Of a stretch of DNA of 46,179 nucleotides, positions 25,172 through 31,451 are shown one piece after another. Each line of letters opens with the position of its first letter. The first letter of the stretch is position 1. The position numbers and the translations under genes were made by a program. The notes beneath the pieces were generated by a model. That model had not been told where the DNA came from. It saw nothing but the letters and a program-made list of their open reading frames with translations, and made no database searches. Source of the DNA: Syntrophaceae bacterium (GTDB lineage Bacteria; Desulfobacterota; Syntrophia; Syntrophales; Smithellaceae); contig PLGI01000137.1 of assembly GCA_003139775.1 (NCBI GenBank), forward strand, positions 1 through 46,179. Reading direction: 5' to 3'.

Positions 25172-25747
25172 ATGGATTCAAAAAAGAAAACTTTAATCAT
25201 TGTGCTGGCAGTAATTGTTTTTCTGGCTATCGCCGCTTATTCTTTTTTCGCGGGCAACTACAATAAATTTGTTAGTCTGGATACGACAGTTAAGAATTCA
25301 TGGGCGCAGGTGGAAAATCAATTACAGCGGCGTTTTGATTTGATTCCCAATCTGGTGGAAACCGTAAAGGGTTATGCCAAGCAGGAAAAAGATGTTATGA
25401 TAGGAGTAACTGAAGCCCGCGCTAAAGTAGGCGGAGCTGGAACTGTTCCTGATAAGATCGCGGCCAATAACCAATTATCCGGCGCTTTGAGCAGATTGAT
25501 GGTGGTTGTAGAAAAGTATCCTGATCTGAAATCCAATCAGAATTTTATGCACCTGCAGGATGAGCTGGCAGGGACGGAAAACAGAATCGCCGTGGAAAGA
25601 ATGAGATACAACGAAGCGGTAAAAGATTATAATCAGACAATAAAATCATTTCCGGCCAATTTGCTTGCCGGCATATTTGGTTTTAAAGAAGGGGCATTCT
25701 TTAACGCGCCAAAGGAAGCCAGAGAAGCAGTCAAGGTTAAATTCTAA
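25172..25747 (+). CDS. lemA: LemA family protein
   Basis: 191 aa from ATG 25172, chosen because AGGAGG lies 7 bp upstream; the earlier ATG at 25157 precedes that site. One N-terminal transmembrane helix (TLIIVLAVIVFLAIAAYSFF) is followed by the family signature WAQVENQLQRRFDLIPNLVE and helical repeats ending NLLAGIFGFKEGAFF. The function of LemA proteins is unclear; they are membrane-anchored helical-bundle proteins often paired with TPM proteins. An intrinsic terminator follows immediately. Confidence 0.93.
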   Translation: MDSKKKTLIIVLAVIVFLAIAAYSFFAGNYNKFVSLDTTVKNSWAQVENQLQRRFDLIPNLVETVKGYAKQEKDVMIGVTEARAKVGGAGTVPDKIAANNQLSGALSRLMVVVEKYPDLKSNQNFMHLQDELAGTENRIAVERMRYNEAVKDYNQTIKSFPANLLAGIFGFKEGAFFNAPKEAREAVKVKF

Positions 25748-25775
25748 AATTAAAAGTATTTTTGTGAAAAAAATT

Positions 25776-25812
25776 AGCCCCGGACTTTAGATAATAAGGT
25801 TCGGGGCTTTTT
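25776..25812 (+). terminator. Intrinsic terminator after lemA
   Basis: AGCCCCGGAC...GTTCGGGGCT hairpin with a near-perfect 9-10-bp stem followed by a T5 run, about 30 bp after the lemA stop. This is the clearest intrinsic terminator in the window. Confidence 0.88.
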
Positions 25813-25827
25813 AATGAGAGTCAAATT

Positions 25828-25916
25828 TTAATGAAACTCAGATATTACAAGCGCAGTACAGTAATATCTGCAAGTTGAATTATCCCACGTGCGAAGCTAA
25901 GTGGGACTATATTAGT
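25828..25916 (+). repeat. Hairpin array overlapping the 3' end of the Nudix gene
   Basis: TTTTAATGAAACTC, AGATATTAC/GTAATATCT hairpin with loop AAGCGCAGTACA, AAGTTGAATTATCCCA, then CCCACGTGCGAAGCTAAG/TGGG hairpin. The Nudix stop codon lies at its right edge. Confidence 0.88.
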
Positions 25917-26808
25917 GAGATTCAGAGTAATAAGCTATTTTCCACACACCGTTTTCAACTAATATCCGGGACGGTTCGCTTAAATTTACCGGCCTTTTAT
26001 AAGCATCAATACTGTATTCGGGATCATGCGGTAACTTGAGACTGTTACCCGTTAATTGCGGCAGGATGGGATAGATGATTTTTGTTTTAGCCGCGGAGAA
26101 AAGCTCGTCAATATTTCTAAAGGCGGACAGCTCATCTATAGTTTTCAATGTGGGCGGCATTAAGATAATTTCTTTCTGATGATGCATTTTCAACGCCTTT
26201 TGCGGCGTTACCCAGAGCGATTCCGTAAACTCTGCCGCATCAGCCACAGGCGTCTGATGGGGAGGCAACTTGGCCAGAAAAAAGCGGGTGTTAAATCTCT
26301 TTTGTTCAAAATCCGGCGTAATCCAGTGGGCATAAGGGATCAGAGCATCAGGGAAAAATAAAATTTCTTCTTTTTGAGCAATCCCCGCCAGTGTAATTTG
26401 AGAGGCGTTAAGCTGATGCCGGTAGTCATTGAATTTTCTAAGAACTTTTTCGTCATGAAACGAAACAAAGTTTCCGGTAGTTTTGCCACCTAAAAGAATG
26501 CCGGCCTCTTCGAAAGTTTCCCTGATGGCGGCGATAAAAAATCCCAGCGCTTTTTCTCCGGGCAAACTGCTATCCTGCAGTAACCGATATGGATCAAAGA
26601 CATCCGCAGTCTTGATATAATTTTCGAGTTGCGGATCGTTGTCGGTCTCTTCCAATTGACCGCCGGGAAACACATATGCCCCGGCCATGAAGGCCTGCTT
26701 TTGATGACGCCGTGCTAAAAATATTTCCCAGTTACCAGAATTCGATGGCCGGATTAAAATCACAGTTGCCGCGTCTTTAAACACAAATTTATTTTCTGTT
26801 AAATTCAT
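25912..26808 (-). CDS. Nudix hydrolase (NUDT19-like arrangement)
   Basis: 298 aa. The Nudix box is split by an insertion: GAYVFPGGQLEETDND near residue 45, then AAIRETFEEAGILLGG near residue 90, giving the REXXEEXGU catalytic core. This layout, with the insertion inside the box, resembles the NUDT7/NUDT19-type acyl-CoA or nucleoside-diphosphate-linked hydrolases, so a CoA or nucleotide-sugar type pyrophosphate substrate is plausible. The C-terminal region is uncharacterised. The stop codon touches a hairpin array. It is divergent from yedF. Confidence 0.87.
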   Translation of the reverse strand: MNLTENKFVFKDAATVILIRPSNSGNWEIFLARRHQKQAFMAGAYVFPGGQLEETDNDPQLENYIKTADVFDPYRLLQDSSLPGEKALGFFIAAIRETFEEAGILLGGKTTGNFVSFHDEKVLRKFNDYRHQLNASQITLAGIAQKEEILFFPDALIPYAHWITPDFEQKRFNTRFFLAKLPPHQTPVADAAEFTESLWVTPQKALKMHHQKEIILMPPTLKTIDELSAFRNIDELFSAAKTKIIYPILPQLTGNSLKLPHDPEYSIDAYKRPVNLSEPSRILVENGVWKIAYYSESH

Positions 26809-27024
26809 AAGGTTTCAATGAAAAATTATATTCTTCTTTTGGGGCAGTTTCAACTTTTATATATGTCAAAAAGGTTCAAGGCTTTTCTTAAAAATTCAAA
26901 AATTTATAACTATTGTTTGTAGATAAGAAAAATTTATGTTACGCAAAAAGTTATGAGTACCGAACAATTCAAAAACATTACCGAAGCGATCTAACTACAG
27001 GAGTAAGTAAGTGGAGGTATTTCA

Positions 27025-27639
27025 ATGAGTGAAGTGAAAATCGTCAACGCCACGGGGCTGGTCTGTCCGCAGCCGGTTGTCTTGGCTAAACAGGCTTTGG
27101 AATCTCATGAACAAGTTATGGTGATTGTGGATAACGATACCGCGCTGGAAAATGTAAAACGCCTGGGGACAAAGCTGGGCTGTGATGTGAAAGTTGAAAA
27201 GAAAAACGACGGCACTTACGAGATTAATCTGGCGCGGAAGGCAGGCGCAGTTGGGACAAAAGAAGAATTTGTCCCGTCGTGTGACGCAACACCTGTGCAG
27301 TCCGGGCCTTTTGTGATCGTCATTTCCGCGAATACAATGGGGCGTGGCAATGATGAATTGGGTTATGTTCTGATCAGGGCATTTCTTCACACCATCGCCG
27401 TGCAGGCCGAAAAACCGGATATCATGATTTTTTATAACACCGGCGTCAAACTTGCCTTAAAGGAATCAGAAGTTCTGGATGATTTGAAAGAGCTGGCTTC
27501 TGCTGGTGTGGAAATGCTGGTTTGCGGAACATGCCTGAATTATTTTGAGGTAAAAGAAAAATTAGGCGTCGGTGTTGTTTCCAATATGTATGACATCGCG
27601 GGAATCATGAGCCGCGCGGGACGGTTACTTGCGCCATGA
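27025..27639 (+). CDS. yedF: Selenium metabolism protein YedF (TusA + DsrE-like)
   Basis: 204 aa. The N-terminal TusA-like domain carries the CPxP motif in NATGLVCPQPVVLAKQAL. The C-terminal DsrE-like domain contains LVCGTCLNYFEVKEKLG. This two-domain protein is associated with selenium utilisation, possibly as a carrier of Se or S for labile-selenium enzymes or selenophosphate. GTGGAGG precedes the ATG. DUF3343 overlaps its stop by 4 bp (ATGA), and a candidate tRNA-Sec follows, which supports a selenium role. Confidence 0.93.
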   Translation: MSEVKIVNATGLVCPQPVVLAKQALESHEQVMVIVDNDTALENVKRLGTKLGCDVKVEKKNDGTYEINLARKAGAVGTKEEFVPSCDATPVQSGPFVIVISANTMGRGNDELGYVLIRAFLHTIAVQAEKPDIMIFYNTGVKLALKESEVLDDLKELASAGVEMLVCGTCLNYFEVKEKLGVGVVSNMYDIAGIMSRAGRLLAP

Positions 27640-27869
27640 AAGAACAGCCCCGATATTTTGTAATGCTGTTTAAATCGGTTAGTTATGTTCTGAAGGCGGA
27701 AAAAATTCTCCAGAAGGAAGGACTTCCGCACAAGCTGATTCCCGTGCCTAAGCACATCAGTGCGGATTGCGGGATATGCCTGCGCTTTGAGCCGGCAATC
27801 CAAAGTAAAATTAAAGCCGCTCTTTTGAACAAAGTGGAAATAGAAGAGATTCGAGAGATGGCAAATTAG
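27636..27869 (+). CDS. DUF3343 putative Se/S carrier-like protein
   Basis: 77-aa small protein of the DUF3343 family, typically encoded beside yedF and suspected of carrying S or Se equivalents. It has the characteristic KLIPVPKHISADCGICLRFE with two close cysteines. Translation is coupled to yedF by a 4-bp overlap. Its exact activity is unknown. Confidence 0.88.
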   Translation: MKEQPRYFVMLFKSVSYVLKAEKILQKEGLPHKLIPVPKHISADCGICLRFEPAIQSKIKAALLNKVEIEEIREMAN

Positions 27870-27894
27870 TTATAGTTTATAAATATAAAGATTT

Positions 27895-27987
27895 GACCGG
27901 GCGAGCTGGCTGGCGCCGGCCGCGGGCCTCAACCCCGTCGGGCAAACACTAAAATGTTTGCTGATTAGTTCGATTCTAAGCCCGGCC
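27895..27987 (+). tRNA. selC: Candidate tRNA-Sec (anticodon TCA) with non-standard features
   Basis: Selenocysteine tRNA architecture: 8-bp acceptor (GACCGGGC/GCCCGGCC), 6-bp D-stem with 4-nt loop (GCTGGC-TGGC-GCCGGC), anticodon stem GCGGG/CCCGT with loop CCTCAAC giving anticodon TCA, a long variable arm with 7-bp stem GCAAACA/TGTTTGC, and T-loop TTCGATT. Departures: A2-C71 mismatch, C33 where U33 is normal, only 4 clean T-stem pairs (TTAG/CTAA), T following the acceptor and no encoded CCA. It lies 25 bp after DUF3343 and yedF. The shape is too specific to be chance, but it may be decayed or a variant UCA tRNA. Confidence 0.78.
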
Positions 27988-28000
27988 TTATTGTGAAACT

Positions 28001-28083
28001 CTAATGAGACCCAAGCTTCAGAAACTTAGTGAACTGAAGCTTGAAGGTCAAATTATCCCACGTGCGAAGCTAAGTGGGACTAT
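28001..28083 (+). repeat. Hairpin array after tRNA-Sec
   Basis: CTAATGAGACCC, AAGCTTCAG/CTGAAGCTT hairpin with loop AAACTTAGTGAA, GGTCAAATTATCCCA, CCCACGTGCGAAGCTAAG/TGGG hairpin, then GACTATATATGATA. The same modules as near 20950-21130 reversed. Part of an 800-bp gene-free region between DUF3343 and the PilT-like gene. Confidence 0.88.
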
Positions 28084-28165
28084 ATATGATACGCAACCGC
28101 TTGCCTGGGGGTGCATACCCGTGATTTATGCGATATTTCAATATGTAATGATTGCTTAAAAACAA

Positions 28166-28194
28166 TTGACATACAAACGGAACTTCTCTATATT
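28166..28194 (+). promoter_or_regulatory. Near-consensus sigma-70 promoter with no obvious gene
   Basis: TTGACA, 17-bp spacer, TATATT. The transcript would start near 28201 with a CAAGA/TCTTG hairpin, and a run of T occurs at about 28275. No convincing ORF follows for 480 bp, so it could express a small RNA or the distant pilT-like gene. Confidence 0.6.
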
Positions 28195-28389
28195 TTCCCT
28201 GCAAGAAAACAATGTCTTGTGAAACACGGCAAAATAATCTCCACACTGACATTGAAGGTAAAATTTGCGCACTTTTTTTATAGAGAAATGTCCGCCCAAG
28301 CGAAAAGGGGAAAAGGACATGACCACGCTTCCTTTCAGCATGATGTCCAATGATTTGTGATGATGCTAATATCTGTTGCTTTTTTCAGG

Positions 28390-28414
28390 CTGGAAGTATA
28401 TTTTTTCCTTCCAG
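28390..28414. repeat. Hairpin CTGGAAG/CTTCCAG with T-rich loop
   Basis: 7-bp inverted repeat around TATATTTTTTC, followed by CCCTCCGGAAGG. It lies downstream of the orphan promoter and could be a stop for that transcript, although no T-run follows it. Confidence 0.45.
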
Positions 28415-28439
28415 TGGAGCTCCCTCCGGAAGGACGCAA

Positions 28440-28618
28440 TAATGAGACCCAAGCTTCAGAAACAAAGTGCATAAACTGAAGGTCACACGCTGAAGCTTGA
28501 AGGTCGAATCAATGACATTCGCTGAAAATGAGTGAAACGAAATCTGAAGCGTAAATGGAATTGATCCCAGGAGCGAAGCGACGTGGGGCTATCCAGCGAA
28601 GCAGAGGATAACGCGACC
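28440..28618 (+). repeat. Hairpin array with an inserted 18-bp word
   Basis: AATGAGACCC, AAGCTTCAG...CTGAAGCTT with the insert ATAAACTGAAGGTCACAC within its loop, AAGGTCGAATCAATGACATT, the segment ending GAAGCGTAAATGGAATTGATC, the hairpin CCCAGGAGCGAAGCGACGTG, then CCAGCGAAGCAGAGGATAACG. It matches the array at 20868-21060 in reverse complement, except for the insert. Confidence 0.88.
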
Positions 28619-28677
28619 TTCCGAGGGTTACGGAACATTCCCAAGCCGCGGGATTAATAATCGGATAAGGGGGTTTT

Positions 28678-29910
28678 ATGAAACGGTTTGAAAATATTAT
28701 CGATACCGCAATCAAAGAGTGTATATCGGATATCCACATCACCGGCGAACATCCCGTTGTGTCAAGAAAGAATGGTGATATTCAATTTCACGGTTCCCTG
28801 AAGTGGACCCATCAGGAAATCGATGATCTGACCAAAAAGCTTCTGACACCCCTGCAATTAGACAGACTGCGGCAGGAAAAATCTGTTGATGTTTCCGTTT
28901 CCACCAGCAATGCCCGTCTCCGGGTCAACGTTTTCACCACGATGCGTGGAATAAGTATAGCGATTCGGATTCTTCCTGGTCATATACCGACAATTGAGGA
29001 ACTCAATCTTCACCCCTCACTCCATGATATTTCCAAGATCAAGTTCGGCCTGGTTCTCATTTGCGGCGGCACAGGGGAAGGTAAGACAACGACAATTGCA
29101 GCCATTATCAATGACATCAACAACTCTCATCAGGCACATATTGTCACGATTGAAGACCCCGTCGAGTACCGCTTTCAATCGAAAAAATCCTTCATTGAGC
29201 AACGTGAAATCGGTCCTCATACGCCTTCTTTTAAACAGGGGCTCATCGATGTGCTGCGCGAAGATGCCGATGTTATCGTCGTAGGCGAACTGCGCGAAGG
29301 AGAAACAATGCAGCTCGCTCTCAATGCCGCGGAGTCGGGACACTTGGTCATTGCCACAATGCATGCAGGCAGTCCGGAAGAGGCCATCTACCGCATGTGC
29401 AATGCTGTCCCCGTAGAGGCCCAAACCGAGGTGCGCAACCAGCTGGCGTCTACGCTGGCCTGGATCACTGTTCAGCAACTGGTGTACCTGGAAAAAGCCG
29501 GACAACGCGTCCCCATTCTGACCATTGCTCACGGCACCCAAGCCATCAAGAACATTATTCGCGAAAACAAACTTAACCAGATCAACAACGCCATAGATAC
29601 CTCTAAAAACGAGGGTATGTTTCTGTCCGAACGTTATTTGACACAATATCTGAATACCCGCTCCGCCTTCACCCCCTATGGCAAAATCTTTCGCCCATCA
29701 GCAGAATTGTCGCCGGATAATTTTTATCAGTCGCCGCTGACGGACGAGCCACAGGTAAAGCATGGGGCAAGATACGAAAGGAGAAAGGCATCAAGGCCAA
29801 TCGTCGACGTGTCTGAATCCAGCGACGAAAATGTCGACAATATATTGGATATCAATGATAATATATCGCTACATAAAATTGTCGAAAAGTTGAATAAGAA
29901 TAGCGAGTAA
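28678..29910 (+). CDS. PilT-like type IV pilus/secretion ATPase
   Basis: 410-aa ATPase of the PilT/PilU/GspE family that would power pilus retraction or a related secretion function in the cytoplasm. Walker A reads CGGTGEGKTTT, the Asp box region EDPVEYRF, Walker B ADVIVVGELREGET, and a His box HLVIATMHAGS. It carries a ~60-residue acidic, Asn/Asp-rich C-terminal extension after the core. It is an orphan here, with no other pilus genes nearby. A stretch of G before the ATG (AAGGGGG) serves as ribosome-binding site. Confidence 0.9.
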   Translation: MKRFENIIDTAIKECISDIHITGEHPVVSRKNGDIQFHGSLKWTHQEIDDLTKKLLTPLQLDRLRQEKSVDVSVSTSNARLRVNVFTTMRGISIAIRILPGHIPTIEELNLHPSLHDISKIKFGLVLICGGTGEGKTTTIAAIINDINNSHQAHIVTIEDPVEYRFQSKKSFIEQREIGPHTPSFKQGLIDVLREDADVIVVGELREGETMQLALNAAESGHLVIATMHAGSPEEAIYRMCNAVPVEAQTEVRNQLASTLAWITVQQLVYLEKAGQRVPILTIAHGTQAIKNIIRENKLNQINNAIDTSKNEGMFLSERYLTQYLNTRSAFTPYGKIFRPSAELSPDNFYQSPLTDEPQVKHGARYERRKASRPIVDVSESSDENVDNILDINDNISLHKIVEKLNKNSE

Positions 29911-30082
29911 AATCTTCAGTCGCTTTTTTTCCTAAAGCTATCAAATGTTTCTGCCCTTATTACTCAAATTGCTACTGAGGGTTGTCTGCTAATAAAGTGT
30001 AAGTAGGATTTGCTTCTTACTGTAAGCAGCATATTTGAACAGTACGAATAATAAATTTCCATCAATGAGAAAAAACTAAAAA

Positions 30083-31243
30083 ATGAACAGGAACATTCTC
30101 TATTTCGACAATGCCGCCACATCGTGGCCGAAGCCGGAAGCAACAATAATGACAGTTGATTCATGCCTGCGGGAAACGGGCGGCAGCCCCGGGCGTTCGG
30201 GACACAGCCTCTCCATCGATGCCGGCCGCGTCATCTTCAACGCCCGTGAGGTCTTGGCCGGACTCTTGGGCATTGACGACCCTCTGCGGATCGTCCTGAC
30301 GAAGAATGCCACGGAGGCCTTGAACATTGCTGTCTTTGGTCTTTTGAAACCCGGCGACCATGTGATCACCTCGTCCATGGAGCATAACTCCGTCATGCGG
30401 CCACTGCGGGCTATGGAGGCAAACGGTGTTGATCTGACGGTTCTTCCCTGTTCCACCGCGGGGGAGCTCGATCCGGGCGTTATCGTACCGGCCATCAAGA
30501 AGAACACGAAGGCCATCTTCCTGACCCACGCCTCCAATGTCACGGGGACGATCATTTCCGTGGCCGATATTGGCAGAATCGCCCGAGAGCACGGCCTTGT
30601 CTTCTGTGTCGATGCCGCCCAGACGGCGGGGACGCTCCCTATTGATATCGGAGCAATGGATATCGACCTGTTGGCCTTCACAGGACACAAATCCTTATTC
30701 GGTCCTCAGGGGACGGGGGGACTGTATATCCGCGAGGATCTTGAGCAGGTTATCTCTCCCCTGATGAGAGGCGGTACGGGCAGTCGGTCGGAGTACGAGG
30801 AACAGCCTGATTTCATGCCGGATAAATTTGAATCGGGAACACCGAATACGTCCGGTTATGCCGGATTGACAGCCGGTATCAACTTTATCCTGTCCCAGGG
30901 ATTAAACACCATCAATGCCCATAAAAAAAGTCTGACAAAACTTTTTCTGCATGGTATCGGAGCTGTTGATGGCGTCACGATTTACGGCCTTAAGGACGCA
31001 TCCAGGCGAATAGCCGTTGTCTCCTTTAACATCCAGGGTATGGACCCGGCAAAAGCAGCGCTGGATCTGGATGAACGATTCGGCATCATGTCGCGACCCG
31101 GCTTGCACTGTGCACCGTCAGCCCATCGGACAATCGGCACATTTCCAACGGGAGCGATCCGTTTCAGTTTCGGCTGGTTTAATACGGATGAAGAAATCTA
31201 TCAAGCCGTGGAAGCCGTCCGGGTTTTGGCAAATCAAAAATGA
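30083..31243 (+). CDS. Class V aminotransferase / cysteine desulfurase family protein
   Basis: 386-aa PLP enzyme of the cysteine desulfurase-like family (EGG-type). Start motif FDNAATSWPKPEA, PLP Lys in FTGHKSLFGPQGTGG, and a reactive Cys in PGLHCAPSAHRTIG. It could deliver sulfur or selenium from cysteine or selenocysteine; the nearby yedF, DUF3343 and tRNA-Sec make a selenium link plausible. The gene looks visibly more GC-rich than its AT-rich flanks, which may indicate later acquisition. It stands alone between the PilT-like gene and the kinase. Confidence 0.88.
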   Translation: MNRNILYFDNAATSWPKPEATIMTVDSCLRETGGSPGRSGHSLSIDAGRVIFNAREVLAGLLGIDDPLRIVLTKNATEALNIAVFGLLKPGDHVITSSMEHNSVMRPLRAMEANGVDLTVLPCSTAGELDPGVIVPAIKKNTKAIFLTHASNVTGTIISVADIGRIAREHGLVFCVDAAQTAGTLPIDIGAMDIDLLAFTGHKSLFGPQGTGGLYIREDLEQVISPLMRGGTGSRSEYEEQPDFMPDKFESGTPNTSGYAGLTAGINFILSQGLNTINAHKKSLTKLFLHGIGAVDGVTIYGLKDASRRIAVVSFNIQGMDPAKAALDLDERFGIMSRPGLHCAPSAHRTIGTFPTGAIRFSFGWFNTDEEIYQAVEAVRVLANQK

Positions 31244-31295
31244 TATGCCGGAAGAAAAACACATGTAGACAGCATCTGATGGCGCCAATATTTCC

Positions 31296-31325
31296 TTGAC
31301 ATATAAGAGTTTTCTTCAATATAGT
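31296..31325 (+). promoter_or_regulatory. Sigma-70-type promoter for the PAS kinase operon
   Basis: TTGACA, 18-bp spacer, TATAGT, about 125 bp upstream of the kinase start. The remaining 31244-31451 gap shows no gene. Confidence 0.65.
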
Positions 31326-31451
31326 TAGTCTACAGTAATAATTTCTTATACATAATTATCTTCCCCACAGGAACCGGCTCTTTCGGAGTTACAGGTTTTT
31401 TCATAAAATTGTCCAGTCAAGACTATATTTAATTCTCTCGGGTAATAGAAG

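Noticed and set aside
28111-28353. 80-aa ORF in the gap after tRNA-Sec
   Set aside because: Its composition is not protein-like, a strong promoter lies inside it, no ribosome-binding site precedes it, and no family is recognised.
30100-30690. Long minus-strand ORFs (196 and 175 aa) antisense to the desulfurase gene
   Set aside because: GC-rich coding sequence commonly yields long antisense frames; the plus-strand protein has full family motifs.
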